Counted from the stretch's first letter, positions 24,034 to 34,319 are shown. The stretch is 64,000 nucleotides of DNA from Lysobacter daejeonensis GH1-9 (GCF_000768355.1 NZ_AVPU01000003.1:62001-126000); one strand, 5' to 3'. Made by a program: numbers and translations. Notes: generated by a model from the sequence alone, not told the origin.

Positions 24034-24300
24034 ATGGCCACCGGTTGGGCCGGCGACGGTGCCGTACAGGACCAGATCGACGCGACCATCAAGGACGCCA
24101 TCCAGCGTGCGCGTAGCCAATTGCCGCAGGGGCCCGGTCGCGAGCGTTGCGAGGAGTGCGACGCCGTGATCCCGGAGGCGCGGCGCAAGGCCATGCCCGG
24201 GGTGCGCCTGTGCGTACCGTGCCAGGAGGCCCATGATCAGGAACAGGACGCCTTCGCCGGGTACAACCGCCGGGGCAGCAAGGACAGCCAACTCCGGTAA
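24034..24300 (+). CDS. ybiI: DksA/TraR-type C4 zinc finger protein (YbiI-like)
   Basis: Small protein of 88 residues with the DksA/TraR C4 zinc finger CEECDAVIPEARRKAMPGVR followed by LCVPCQEAHD. A charged helical N terminus precedes it, and the tail is DAFAGYNRRGSKDSQLR. It is much shorter than DksA and lacks its long coiled-coil with the acidic tip, so it resembles E. coli YbiI. Whether it contacts the RNA polymerase secondary channel is unknown. GGAGA lies seven bases before the ATG, confirming the start. The next gene, a HAD phosphatase, begins 30 bases downstream on the same strand. Confidence 0.88.
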   Translation: MATGWAGDGAVQDQIDATIKDAIQRARSQLPQGPGRERCEECDAVIPEARRKAMPGVRLCVPCQEAHDQEQDAFAGYNRRGSKDSQLR

Positions 24301-24330
24301 GCTGTCGCCACATCCTGCAGGACGCACCCG

Positions 24331-24924
24331 ATGGACCTGGCTCTGTTCGACTTCGATGGAACGATCACGGTCAACGACACGTTCTCGTCGTTCCTGCCCC
24401 ACGCCCTGTCGCGCCGGCACCTGCTGGTTGGCCGCATCGTGCTGGCCCCGGTGGTGGTGGGGTACAAGCTGGGCCTCGTTTCGGCACCGATGATCCGCAC
24501 GCTGGTCAGCGCGTTTGCCTTCCGCGGCAAGGACGAGGCCATGGTGCGCGCCGCGGGCGAACGTTATGCATCGGAGAGGCTGCCCGCCTTCGTGCGGCCG
24601 CATGCACTGGAGCGCATCCACTGGCACAAGGCGCGTGGTGACCGGGTGGTGGTCGTGTCCTGCTCGCTGGATGTGTACCTGGCCGCCTGGTGCCGCAACC
24701 ATGGTCTTGAGCTGATCTGCAACGAGTTGGAGGCGCGGGACGGCCGCATGACTGGCCGGCTGCTGGAGGGCGATTGCGGCCCGTTCAAGTCGCAGATGAT
24801 CCTGGATCGTTACCGGCTGGGCGAGTACGGCGAGGTCTACGCCTACGGCGATACGCACGAGGACGAGCCCATGCTGGACCTGGCCAGCCGGCGGTACTAC
24901 CGCTGGCAGGAGCTGCCCGCCTGA
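24331..24924 (+). CDS. HAD-IB family phosphatase (PgpC/SerB-like)
   Basis: Haloacid-dehalogenase-type phosphatase of 197 residues. Motif I is ALFDFDGTITVNDTF with the nucleophile and acid/base Asp. Motif II is VVVVSCSLDVYLAAW, where the Ser binds phosphate. A Lys lies in CGPFKSQMI, and motif IV is VYAYGDTHEDEPML. The short helical cap follows motif I. The layout is that of HAD-IB proteins such as the phosphatidylglycerophosphatase C group (YfhB) and phosphoserine phosphatase-like enzymes. LVGRIVLAPVVVGYKLGLV in the cap is hydrophobic, which favours a lipid phosphate substrate such as PGP (inference). AGGA stands eight bases before the ATG. Confidence 0.82.
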   Translation: MDLALFDFDGTITVNDTFSSFLPHALSRRHLLVGRIVLAPVVVGYKLGLVSAPMIRTLVSAFAFRGKDEAMVRAAGERYASERLPAFVRPHALERIHWHKARGDRVVVVSCSLDVYLAAWCRNHGLELICNELEARDGRMTGRLLEGDCGPFKSQMILDRYRLGEYGEVYAYGDTHEDEPMLDLASRRYYRWQELPA

Positions 24925-25035
24925 CGCCTCGCGGCTGGGCCGTTGCCGGCCGTTCGTCGCGCCATTTGCCCTTGATCAAGTCCTGCCGGGCCGGGTCAGG
25001 TACCGTGGCGCCACAACGTCCTGATGGAGGTGCGT

Positions 25036-25224
25036 ATGAAGGCGAACGTGGGTGGCGTGGACAAGGTGCTGCGCATGGTGCTTGGCGTGGCCCTGATCGC
25101 GTGGGCGGCGATGGGTGGTCCGGCATGGGCCTGGATCGGCGTGGTGCCCTTGTTGACCGGTCTTTTCAACTTCTGCCCGTTGTATGCATTGCTGGGCATG
25201 AATACCTGCAAGGTCAGGTCATAA
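25036..25224 (+). CDS. DUF2892 small inner-membrane protein
   Basis: Membrane protein of 62 residues with two close hydrophobic segments (VLRMVLGVALIAWAAMGG and WAWIGVVPLLTGLFNFCPLY) and a conserved NxCP-type motif (FNFCPLYALLGMNTCKVR). This is the DUF2892/YgaP-like membrane module, often fused to or next to rhodanese domains. Both cysteines near the end are conserved in the family. GGAGG precedes the ATG at 25036 by five bases. The last six bases overlap the end of the convergent sirtuin gene. Confidence 0.85.
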   Translation: MKANVGGVDKVLRMVLGVALIAWAAMGGPAWAWIGVVPLLTGLFNFCPLYALLGMNTCKVRS

Positions 25225-26121
25225 CGTTGCAGTGGGGGAGGCCGGCCGGCGGCGCTGGGGGGTGCCGCCGGCCATTTCCTTGCGTGCGTGCATGGCGCGC
25301 GCGAGGGTATCGCCGCAGTCCGTGGGCAGTTTGAGTGTGGCCAACCCATCCGCGCGGGTAACACCGCGGGTCAGGATCGCCAAGGGCAACCCGGCCTCGC
25401 GCGCCATGCGGGCGAAGCGGTAACCCGAGTACACCATCAGCGACGAGCCCACCACCAGCATCGCGTCGGAGCGGGCCAACGCCTGCTGGGCGGCACTGAC
25501 GCGCGCACGCGGCACGTTCTCGCCATAGAACACCACGTCCGGTTTGAGTAGGCCACTGCAGGCTTCGCAGGCAGGGACGCGGAACTCGCCGAAATCGACA
25601 CCGTCCAGATCTGCATCGCCATCGGGCGCGGTGGCTGCGCTGAGGTGGCGCCATTCGGGGTTGAGTTCGACCAGTCGCTGCTGCAGCCACGCGCGAGGGG
25701 TGCGTTGCCCGCAGCCCAGGCAGACGATCTGGTCCAGGCGGCCGTGCAGGTCGATGACCTCGCGGCTACCCGCCCGCTGATGCAGGCCATCCACGTTCTG
25801 GGTGACCAGCGCGGACACGCCGCCTTCGGCTTCCCAGTGGGCCAGTACGTCGTGCGTGGCATTGGGCCGGGCCGCGGCGATGTGCGGCCAGCCAATGAAG
25901 CTGCGCGCCCAGTATCGTGCGCGGGTCAGCGGCTCCTGCACGAAGGCCTGGTAGGTGACAGGTGGCCTGCGCTTCCAGCTGCCGTCTTCGTCGCGGTAAT
26001 CCGGGATGCCCGACCCCGTGCTGCAGCCCGCACCGGTGAGCACGAACACGAGGGGGTGCGCGGCCATCCAGTCCGCGAGTTGCAGGGCGGCGTCATTGGG
26101 CGCGGGGACGGGGGTTGCCAT
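25219..26121 (-). CDS. NAD-dependent protein deacylase, sirtuin (class II/SIRT4-like)
   Basis: Sir2-family enzyme of 300 residues that removes acyl groups from lysine using NAD, or may ADP-ribosylate. Signatures are VLTGAGCSTGSGIPDYRDED for NAD binding, LVTQNVDGLHQRAG, the catalytic His in VIDLHGRLDQIVC, and a zinc site formed by CLGCG and CEACSG. GSSLMVYSGYRF closes the Rossmann fold. The RDEDGSWKRRPPVTYQAF region and the length fit class II bacterial sirtuins rather than CobB. The ATG has TAGCAT exactly six bases upstream and no Shine-Dalgarno sequence, suggesting leaderless expression. The divergent neighbour is a secreted histidine phosphatase. Confidence 0.93.
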   Translation of the reverse strand: MATPVPAPNDAALQLADWMAAHPLVFVLTGAGCSTGSGIPDYRDEDGSWKRRPPVTYQAFVQEPLTRARYWARSFIGWPHIAAARPNATHDVLAHWEAEGGVSALVTQNVDGLHQRAGSREVIDLHGRLDQIVCLGCGQRTPRAWLQQRLVELNPEWRHLSAATAPDGDADLDGVDFGEFRVPACEACSGLLKPDVVFYGENVPRARVSAAQQALARSDAMLVVGSSLMVYSGYRFARMAREAGLPLAILTRGVTRADGLATLKLPTDCGDTLARAMHARKEMAGGTPQRRRPASPTATL

Positions 26122-26127
26122 GCGGCC

Positions 26128-26133
26128 ATGCTA
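26128..26133 (-). promoter_or_regulatory. -10-like box TAGCAT, six bases before the sirtuin start
   Basis: TAGCAT, then GGCCGC, then ATG. There is no purine-rich ribosome-binding site in the spacer. The position is that expected for a leaderless transcript. Confidence 0.45.
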
Positions 26134-26176
26134 CGTTGGAATCCTGGAGAGGGCGTGACGCGCGGGGACGGAAAAC

Positions 26177-26680
26177 ATGCGATCGATGTGGCTGGGTTTG
26201 TGCCTGCTGGCGGCCCCCTTGGCTACGGCGGCCCCGCCGGACACGGTGGTGGTATTGGTGCGCCACGCCGAGAAGGCGACCGACGGCTCGCGCGATCCGC
26301 TGCTGACAGCCGAGGGCCGCGCCCGCGCCGAGGCCTTGGTGGATCGCTTGGCCGACCGGCCAATTGCAGCGGTATACGCCACACCCTTCCGGCGCACGCA
26401 GCTCACGGCCTGGCCCGTTGCGAAAACGCGCGGCCTGCCGCTCTCCGTGCGCCCAGCGGGCGAGCCGGCCGACTCGCTGGCCGAAGTGCTGCGCGGTCGC
26501 CATGCAGGCCAGAGCGTGCTGGTGGTTGGCCACAGCAATACCCTGCCGGCGGTGGCGCGGGCACTGGGTGCGCCCGGCGTGGCGGACATGGATGAAAGTG
26601 AGTACGACCGTGCCATGATCGTCGTCATCCCAGCCAATGGCGAGGTGCGGCTGCAACAGGAGCGTTGGCCCGTGCCCTGA
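26177..26680 (+). CDS. Exported histidine phosphatase family protein
   Basis: Branch-2-like phosphoglycerate-mutase-fold phosphatase of 167 residues with a short signal peptide (MRSMWLGLCLLAAPLATAA). The phospho-acceptor His is in VVVLVRHAEKATD (RHA), and the second catalytic His is in VVGHSNTLPAVARAL. An internal ATPFRRTQLTAWP matches the family. Exported forms usually act on phosphate esters in the periplasm; the substrate is unknown. The stop is followed after 47 bases by the UbiB-family gene with its own strong ribosome-binding site, so the two may be co-transcribed. Confidence 0.88.
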   Translation: MRSMWLGLCLLAAPLATAAPPDTVVVLVRHAEKATDGSRDPLLTAEGRARAEALVDRLADRPIAAVYATPFRRTQLTAWPVAKTRGLPLSVRPAGEPADSLAEVLRGRHAGQSVLVVGHSNTLPAVARALGAPGVADMDESEYDRAMIVVIPANGEVRLQQERWPVP

Positions 26681-26727
26681 GGCTGGCCGTCGCGCCACGG
26701 ACATTGCGAAACCGGAGGAGTCTGGGC

Positions 26728-28407
26728 ATGTGGGAACACCTCACCGCCGTGCGTGACCTGGGACGGGTGCACGACATCGCCTCGATCCTGGTGCATTACG
26801 GTTTCGGCGACATGGTGCGTCGCCTGGGGTTGGGCGCCGTGGTCGCCCGCGCCGGCAAGGTGTTGCCGCTGTCGCAGCTTTCCGAGTCCGCCGCGCTGCC
26901 CGCGCCAGTACGGGTGCGTCGCGCGCTGGAAGACATGGGGCCGACGTTCGTGAAGTTGGGCCAGGTGTTGGCCACCCGCGTCGACCTGTTTCCACCCGAC
27001 TGGATCAACGAGTTCGGCAAGCTGCACAGCCAGGCCCCTGCGGTTGCGTACGAAGCCATCCACGCGCAACTGGTCGAGGATCTAGGCGCGCCGCCCGACG
27101 ACGTATTCCGCACGTTCGACACCACTCCTTTGGCTGCGGCGTCCATTGCACAGGTGCACCGGGCCACGCTCAAGGATGGCCGACAGGTGGTGGTCAAGGT
27201 GCGTCGCCCCGGCATCCGGCCGGTGATCGAGGCCGACCTGCGCCTGCTGCAGCGCGCCGCGCAGATGTTCGAAGCGCAGTTCCCCGAGTGGCGGCAATTC
27301 CAGCCGGTGGGTGTGGTCAAACAGTTCCGCGCCTCGCTCATGCTGGAATTGGACCTGGCCGCCGAATGCCGCCACGCCGAACGCATCGCAGCCAACTTCG
27401 AGGGCCATCCCGAGATCGTCGTGCCAGCCGTGCATTGGGACTTCACCAGCGAGCGGGTGAATGTGCAGGACTACATCGATGGCATTCCCGTGGCGGATAC
27501 GGCCGCGCTGGATGCCGCAGGCGTGGACCGAAAGCTCATCGCGCGCCGGGGTGCGCGGACCATCCTGAAAATGGTGCTGGAGGACGGCTTCTTCCATGCC
27601 GATCCGCACCCCGGCAACGTATTCGTGCTGCCGGATTCTCGCATTGCAGTGATTGATTACGGCATGGTCGGTCGACTTTCGCAGGCGCGCCGCGAGCAGA
27701 TCGTGTCGTTGCTGCATGGGTTGGTGGACCACGATCCGGAACGGGTTGGCGATGTCCTGATGGAGTGGACCGGCCAGTCGGACGCTGATGAGGGTCAGCT
27801 GACGCAGGACATCGACGCGTTCGTCGAGCGGTACCACGGCGTGCGACTGGGTGACCTGGACCTGGCCGCGATGCTGCTGGAGGTCACCGGGCTGCTGCGC
27901 ACGCACAAACTGGCGCTCCCTTCGGAACTCGCGCTGCTGGTGAAGGTGTTCATCACCCTCGAAGGCTTGGGGCGCAAGCTGGACCCGGATTTCGACATGG
28001 CCCGCGAGGCGGCGCCCTTCCTGCGTGTTGTGATGTTCGGGCGCTACCGACCACGCGCAGTTGCGCGCCAGGGCTGGCACGTACTGGGCGACACGGCGCG
28101 GTTCCTTGCAGCGTTGCCACGCGACCTGCAGCGCATCGTGCGCGTGGTGCGTGGCGGCAAGCTCAAGGTGCACATCGATATCGACCACCTCAAGGAGTTC
28201 AGTGCGCAGATCGACCACTCGGCCAATCGATTGACGGTGGGCGTGGTGTTGGCGGCGCTGATCGTTGGTTCATCGATCACCTTGACCGTGGAGGGTGGGC
28301 CAACGCTGATGGGCTTGCCGGTGTTCGGACTGCTGGGCTTTCTCGGCGCGGCCGTGGCGGGGGCGTGGCTGGTGTACTCGATCTGGCGGAGCGGGGGCGG
28401 GCGCTGA
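26728..28407 (+). CDS. ubiB: UbiB/ABC1/ADCK atypical kinase family protein
   Basis: Protein-kinase-like membrane protein of 559 residues, needed in E. coli for ubiquinone biosynthesis. Family marks are the KxGQ motif (TFVKLGQVLATR), the alanine-rich nucleotide loop AAASIAQVHRATL, the ion-pair Lys in VVVKVRRPGI, HADPHPGNVF and the metal-binding VIDYGMVG. Two membrane helices close the protein (LTVGVVLAALIVGSSITLTV and FGLLGFLGAAVAGAWLVYSI). The start at 26728 is set by GGAGGAG seven bases upstream. No other ubi gene is nearby, and bacteria often carry more than one ABC1 paralogue, so the symbol is tentative. Confidence 0.88.
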   Translation: MWEHLTAVRDLGRVHDIASILVHYGFGDMVRRLGLGAVVARAGKVLPLSQLSESAALPAPVRVRRALEDMGPTFVKLGQVLATRVDLFPPDWINEFGKLHSQAPAVAYEAIHAQLVEDLGAPPDDVFRTFDTTPLAAASIAQVHRATLKDGRQVVVKVRRPGIRPVIEADLRLLQRAAQMFEAQFPEWRQFQPVGVVKQFRASLMLELDLAAECRHAERIAANFEGHPEIVVPAVHWDFTSERVNVQDYIDGIPVADTAALDAAGVDRKLIARRGARTILKMVLEDGFFHADPHPGNVFVLPDSRIAVIDYGMVGRLSQARREQIVSLLHGLVDHDPERVGDVLMEWTGQSDADEGQLTQDIDAFVERYHGVRLGDLDLAAMLLEVTGLLRTHKLALPSELALLVKVFITLEGLGRKLDPDFDMAREAAPFLRVVMFGRYRPRAVARQGWHVLGDTARFLAALPRDLQRIVRVVRGGKLKVHIDIDHLKEFSAQIDHSANRLTVGVVLAALIVGSSITLTVEGGPTLMGLPVFGLLGFLGAAVAGAWLVYSIWRSGGGR

Positions 28408-28461
28408 AGGTGGTGCACACGCGCGCTTGGCAACTGCGAGCAGTCGCGGCGGAGCCCCGGG

Positions 28462-28491
28462 AAAAAAAGACGCCCGGGCTTGCCGGGCGTC
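28462..28491 (-). terminator. Rho-independent terminator of the Arg/Gln/Tyr-rich gene
   Basis: On the minus strand GACGCCCGG and CCGGGCGTC pair around a 5-base loop and are followed by seven T. It stands 43 bases after the stop at 28535. The plus strand would have the A tract first, so it does not serve the UbiB gene. Confidence 0.9.
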
Positions 28492-28534
28492 AGGTTATTG
28501 CAATGCACGGTCGGTTGTCGGAGCGGATCCGTAA

Positions 28535-29839
28535 TCAGTCCAAGGCGTCCAGCACCAGGATCGTGGCCAGGATTGCCGGCAGGATTGCAGGCGTTCCCCG
28601 GCGGTAGGTGCCATAGCGGTACGCACCGTAGTAGCCGTCATCGTAGCCACGGCGGAAGCCTTGGCGGAAGTAGTAGCGGTAGGCGTCGTACGGGACGTAA
28701 TAGCCGTAGTAGCCGTAGCTGGCATCCGAATAGGCGTATGAGCTGCGATAGTCCGGGCGCCAGCCGTCCATGCGGTCGGCACGGCCGGCCCAGTAGCCTT
28801 CCTCGTAGCCCCGGCGCACCGCGTCGCGCAGGAGGTCGGCACCGTAACGGTTGGTGTCGTAGTGGTAGCCGCTGAAGTAATAGCGGTAGCTGACCGGGGT
28901 GTAGAAGAACGGGTCGTTGTAGTAATCCCAGCGACGCGTGGCATGCCGGTGGTGATGGTCACGCACTCGGCGGATGTAGTCGTTCTGGTAGCGGTGCTGG
29001 GACGTACGGCGCTGGTCACGCAGGGTGCGACTGTACTGTTCGGCAACGCGCTCGCGGTTGGCCTGGGAATGGCGATACGCCTCGGCCTGGCGCTGCTGGT
29101 TTTCAATCAGGCGGCGCTGCTGCGGGGCGGACAGGCGCGGGCCGGCGCCGTCGCGACGCGCGTCCTGACGACGCTCACGACCATCGCGGTCCACGGCACG
29201 GCGCTCATCGATGTCGCGCCGCTCCTGTGCCACCCGATCCAGGTCGCGCCAGGCGGGGCCACGTCGCTCATCGTTCTCGCGCACCTGCCCAGGCTGAGGA
29301 CGGTTGTCCTCGCGTGCGCCACGGGCTTGGAACGCACGGCCAGGCTCGGAATTGGCTTGGCGCTGCCGTGCCTGCTGTTCGCGGGCCTCGGCTTCCCGCT
29401 GCTGGCCGAAGGCTCGGTCACGCCGGTCGCGGGCGCGTGCAGCTTCATCGCGCTGTTCGCGTTCGGCCTGCTGGGCCATGCGCTGCGACCACGCCTCTTC
29501 GCGCCGCGTGTCGCGCTCCTGGCGCTCCGCTTGCTGCCATCGGCGCCCGCCCTCGGCGGGCTCGGGCCCCCGCTGCCATTGGGGCTGGGCGCGTCCACTG
29601 CGCTCCGCAGCCGCCGGATGGGGCTCGGGTCGGCGCTCAGGTGCCTTATCCGCCTGGGGCGGCTGCACCTGGCCGGGCTCATTCGACCGGTCTTCGTTGC
29701 GTGCGCGACGGCCTTCGCCGCGCCGTGGATGTTCGTTCTGCTCGTCGCCTTGCGCCTGCTGCGCGCCAACGGGCGCCGCCACGGCAAGCAAAGTGCCGAT
29801 CACCACCGCGAGCAGGATTCGCTGGCCGTAACCGTTCAT
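28535..29839 (-). CDS. Secreted low-complexity Arg/Gln/Glu- and Tyr/Gly-rich protein
   Basis: Unrecognised exported protein of 434 residues. The start at 29839 has GGAGA six bases upstream and gives a signal peptide (RILLAVVIGTLLAVAAPVGAQ). Residues about 30-290 are almost entirely Arg, Gln, Glu, Ala and Asp (for example QREAEAREQQARQRQ), predicted disordered or coiled-coil. Residues about 300-410 change to a Tyr-, Arg- and Gly-rich region with many YY pairs (SYGYYGYYVPYDAYRYY, RGYDDGYYGAYRYG). The last ~20 residues are hydrophobic (AILPAILATILVLDALD). A tyrosine-rich, sticky C terminus suggests a matrix or surface-associated structural protein, but this is inference. It ends in a strong terminator and has no operon partner. 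Confidence 0.75.
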   Translation of the reverse strand: MNGYGQRILLAVVIGTLLAVAAPVGAQQAQGDEQNEHPRRGEGRRARNEDRSNEPGQVQPPQADKAPERRPEPHPAAAERSGRAQPQWQRGPEPAEGGRRWQQAERQERDTRREEAWSQRMAQQAEREQRDEAARARDRRDRAFGQQREAEAREQQARQRQANSEPGRAFQARGAREDNRPQPGQVRENDERRGPAWRDLDRVAQERRDIDERRAVDRDGRERRQDARRDGAGPRLSAPQQRRLIENQQRQAEAYRHSQANRERVAEQYSRTLRDQRRTSQHRYQNDYIRRVRDHHHRHATRRWDYYNDPFFYTPVSYRYYFSGYHYDTNRYGADLLRDAVRRGYEEGYWAGRADRMDGWRPDYRSSYAYSDASYGYYGYYVPYDAYRYYFRQGFRRGYDDGYYGAYRYGTYRRGTPAILPAILATILVLDALD

Positions 29840-30011
29840 GTCGTGTCTCCAGGATGGGCCGCGGACCACCCGCACGCCTGATGTGCAGTTGGCGTGAAGG
29901 CGCATGAACGGGCACTGACATCTGGCCGGCGTCAGCGCACCTGTGAAGAAAATGTTCAGCTGGCGGTTGGCTGCTGGTCGGAAAGGGAGGACGTCCCGTC
30001 GATGCAGCCGT

Positions 30012-31211
30012 TCAACGGGCCCGACCACGAATGCGGTCGCCGTCCTCCGAAGCCCGATCGGGGTGCACGATCACGGTATCCCCGACAGAAATTCCGTGGC
30101 GGATTTCCGCCCAGCCTTCGCCTTGGAGGCCAACGACGACTGCCGTGCGGCGCGCCTTGCCTTCCGCGATGCGGAACACGTTGGCGGTGTTGCCATCGAA
30201 GAAGACTGCGCTGGCAGGGACGCGCAACGCGGGCGTGGCCTCACGCAGCAAGAAGCGCGCATTGACGCGGTAGGCCTCGCCGAGGTGATGCCAAAGCGCA
30301 TGTGGGCTGGTGATGTCCACGATCACCCACACGCGCTGCTCCTCCACGCCCAATGCGGACACCTTGGTGAAGCCACCGGGCTCGATGCGGCGCACGCGAC
30401 CCTGCAGCGGTTGCGCTTCGCCCCAACGGACGAGTTCGACGCGCATGCCTGGACGCAGGCGAACGGCATCGGCGGAGAGTACGTCCACCTCCACTTCCAG
30501 TGCATCCGGGTCGCCGAGCTCCAGCAGCGGCTCGCCGGGTTGCACCGGGCGCGCGCTTTCGAAATGGCGGCGCAGCACCACACCGGCCACAGGAGCGGTG
30601 AGTTGCAGCACGGTTGCGCCGCGCTCGCCACTGCCGTGCGCCAATACGGCTTGGGCGGATGTCAGCTCGTGCTTGGCCGTCGCCTCCAGGAAGCGGGCGC
30701 TGTTGGCTTCACGCAACGCTTGGCTGGCCGCTGTGCGGGCCTGGTCCGCGGTGGCGCCGGCCACGAGTTGGTCGCGGCGCAGGCGCTGCAGGCGATCGGC
30801 GTCGGCCTGAGCCTGACGCGCGTGCGTTGCGGAGGCTGCTGCGGCCTCCCGTGCCGCGGCCCATCGCCCACGCGCAGCGGCCACCTGCGCTTCGGCCGCA
30901 GCAAGCGCCCGTGCATCCAGCGCGGGCGCGGCCATTGCATCCAGCACTATCAGGGACTGGCCGGGCTGCACGGCATCGCCGGGTTCCAGTTCAAGGCGGC
31001 GCGCGGTGGCCGCGATCGGCGCGGTGATCACGTAGCGGTCGCGTAGCCGGGTGCGGCCTTCCGCTTCGACGACTTCGCGCACGGGGCCGCGGTCGGCATG
31101 TGCGGTGTCCACCAGCGTAGCCTTCGGCCACATCAGCAGCGTCACGAGGGCGCCCACCACCAGGAGGGCGAGCAGCCAACGGAGCAGACGGGCGCGTGTG
31201 GTTACCGGCAT
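30012..31211 (-). CDS. HlyD/MFP-family periplasmic adaptor
   Basis: Membrane-fusion protein of 399 residues that links the inner-membrane ABC permease to an outer-membrane exit. A single N-terminal membrane segment (LLRWLLALLVVGALVTLLMW) anchors it. Then come the first lipoyl half (ITAPIAATARRLELEPGDAV), a long alpha-helical hairpin rich in Ala/Arg/Gln, the second lipoyl half (LTAPVAGVVLRRHFESARPV), a beta-barrel, and a membrane-proximal domain. It lies seven bases after the stop of the FtsX-type permease and is the last gene of the ATPase-permease-adaptor operon. No outer-membrane factor gene is present in the window. Confidence 0.9.
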   Translation of the reverse strand: MPVTTRARLLRWLLALLVVGALVTLLMWPKATLVDTAHADRGPVREVVEAEGRTRLRDRYVITAPIAATARRLELEPGDAVQPGQSLIVLDAMAAPALDARALAAAEAQVAAARGRWAAAREAAAASATHARQAQADADRLQRLRRDQLVAGATADQARTAASQALREANSARFLEATAKHELTSAQAVLAHGSGERGATVLQLTAPVAGVVLRRHFESARPVQPGEPLLELGDPDALEVEVDVLSADAVRLRPGMRVELVRWGEAQPLQGRVRRIEPGGFTKVSALGVEEQRVWVIVDITSPHALWHHLGEAYRVNARFLLREATPALRVPASAVFFDGNTANVFRIAEGKARRTAVVVGLQGEGWAEIRHGISVGDTVIVHPDRASEDGDRIRGRAR

Positions 31212-31218
31212 CGGTGGA

Positions 31219-33572
31219 TCATTCCTTGGTCTTCAGCGCGGCCACCAGGTCCAGTCGATCCAGACGCCGGCGTACCAATGCCCCCGATACTACCGTCGCC
31301 GCCAGTATGACGAGGCCGGCGAACGCCACGCCGCTGGGGTCGGGCACCACCGGGATGCGGAACAGGTCGGACTGCAGGCCGCGGGCCAGTAGCGCGATCA
31401 TGCCAAAGCCCAACAAGAACCCCGGCAGCAGCGCCATCAGCGCCAGCGCGCCGAGCTCACCCAGCAGGAAACCACGCACTTCGGCGCGGGTGTAGCCCAG
31501 TACCCGCAGGCTGGCGAGCTCGCGCCCGCGCTCAGCCAAGGTGATGCGTGCGGCGTTGTACACCACGCCCACGGCAACGGCGCCGGCCAGCAGCGTGATG
31601 GCGAAGGTGAAAGTGGATAGGCTCTGCGCCATCGTGTCGCGAAAGCTCTGGACCATCGCCGTCCGGTCGGTGACGGAGGCCACGCGGGGCCGACGGCGCA
31701 ATTCGGCAAGCACCGTGTCCCGATGCCGTGCATCCACCGAGATCCATGCGCCGGACGCCACGTCCCCTTCGTTGAGCAGGGTGTTGAGGTAGCCCTGGCG
31801 CGCATATGCGCCCACGCCCAGGTATTCCTTGACTGTGCCTGCCACGGGCACCGCCAGTGTACGGCGGTGGCCTTCGAGGAACTGCACGTGCACCGTGTCG
31901 CCGGCCCGCACCTGGAGCAGGTCCGCCAGGTAATCCGTCAGCAGCAGGCCCTCTCGCGGCAGCGTCTCGGGTCGGTTGTGCGCATCCAGCACGCGTTTGA
32001 GGTCGCCCTGCATCGGCAGGCCCTGTAGTGCGGTGCGGTAGGTGCGGTGGCCGTGTCGGAGGGTGACGGCGGCCACGCGGAAGGGTTCCACGCCACGTAC
32101 GCCGGGCAGTGCCGCCAGCTCCGTGACGGCGCGATTGGACGCGGGCTCGGTAAAGCCAATGGCGAAGTCGTCGCGCTGGGCGAAGCCGAACTGGACATCG
32201 ATCACCCGCTCGACCGAGGAGGGAATTGCCCGCGACATGACCAGGATGCCGCAGGCCATGCCGATGCCCAGCACGGAGAGCAACGTGCGTAGCGGCCGGC
32301 GTTCGAGGTTGCGAAGCACCATGCGCGCCGCGGGATCGACGAGTCGGCCCAGGCCCAGGCGTTCCAGCAGCAGCGGGCGGAAGTTGGCTGGTGCCTCCGG
32401 TCGCATCGCCTCCGCGGGGGCAAGCCGGTGCACGCGTGCGAGCGCGGCAAACGTACCCAATGCCCCGGCAGCTACAGCGAATGCCACCGCCACCACCAGC
32501 AGGGAAGGTTCCAGTGACCATGTCAGGTACGGAAAGCGGTAGTACTCGCGGTAGACGCCGGCGATGGCGCGCCCCAGCCACGCGCCCAGTGCGACGCCCG
32601 GTACGACGCCCACCGCGACCATGATCAGGACCAGCTGCCCGTAGTGCATCGCGACCTGCAACCGTGTGTAGCCAAAGGCCTTGAGCAGTGCGATCTGCTC
32701 ACGCTGGGACACCACCAACCGGCCCAGCACCACGTTCAGCAGGAAGGCGGTAACGCCGAGGAAGATGGCGGTGAACATGCGCGCCATCATCCGCAACTGG
32801 CTTAGTTCCTCGTCCAGGAACCGGTGCGAGGGATGCAGTTCGCGCCCATTGGCGCCGGCGCCGCCGAACGGAGCCAGCAGCGGGTCGATGGTGTCAACCA
32901 CCTCGGGGACTCGGACGCCGGGCTGCACGGTCACAACCAGGCTGTTGAACGCGCCGTCCATGTCGAAGGCACGGGCCAGCGCAGCATGCTGCATCCACAG
33001 CACGGCGAAGCGCTGGAAGTCGGGAAAGACGTCGCCCGGCTTGATCTGATAGATGAACTCCGGGGACAGGCCAATGCCGGAGATCTGCAACTGCTGGCGC
33101 CGGCCATTGAGGACGGCGACGAGCCGGTCGCCTTCGTGCAGGTCGTGGGCCTCGGCGAAGGCCTCGCCGACCACCGCCTCGTCCATCCGGGCGGGCAGGC
33201 GGCCCGATCGCAGGTACAGCCGGTTGAGCCCCCCATCTCCAGACGCGGGAAGCGAGATGAGCTGGGCGTTGATGGGGCCGTTGAAGCCCGCCAGCTCAAG
33301 AGGGGCAAAGCCCACGACCCGCGCTTCGGCCGCAGCTACGCCCGGCATGGCGCGGATGGTGTCGGCCAGCGGCAGCGGAGCGCGCTTGGCCTGGGCGAAT
33401 ACATCGGCGAAGCCGTATTCGGCGTAGAACAGCGCCCGCGTTCGGGAGAGCGCGTTGTAGTTGCCCAGCGCCATCACCATGGTGCCGATGCCGCCGACCA
33501 TGACCAGGGCAATGGCGAGAACCTGCCCCCGCAGCTGCACGAATTCCCTCAGCAGCTTGCGATGCAGGGCCT

Positions 33573-33576
<4 letters not shown>
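31219..33576 (-). CDS. ABC transporter permease with two FtsX domains
   Basis: Inner-membrane permease of 785 residues. It has an N-terminal helix ([19 protein letters not shown]), a large periplasmic region, a block of three helices (about 265-385), a short cytoplasmic link, a second helix ([16 protein letters not shown]), a second periplasmic region and a final three-helix FtsX core (about 640-780). This is the duplicated FtsX layout of lipoprotein- or lipid-handling exporters rather than MacB, which has one core. Its start overlaps the stop of the ATPase gene by four bases (ATGA). With the HlyD adaptor it should form an envelope export or extraction machine; the cargo is unknown. Confidence 0.9.
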
Positions 33577-34307
<731 letters not shown>

Positions 34308-34313
34308 GCCCCT

Positions 34314-34319
34314 ACTGTA
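34314..34319 (-). promoter_or_regulatory. -10 box TACAGT, six bases before the ABC ATPase start
   Basis: TACAGT, then AGGGGC, then ATG. It lies in the 17-base gap after the acyl-CoA ligase stop and points to separate, possibly leaderless, transcription of the export operon. Confidence 0.45.
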
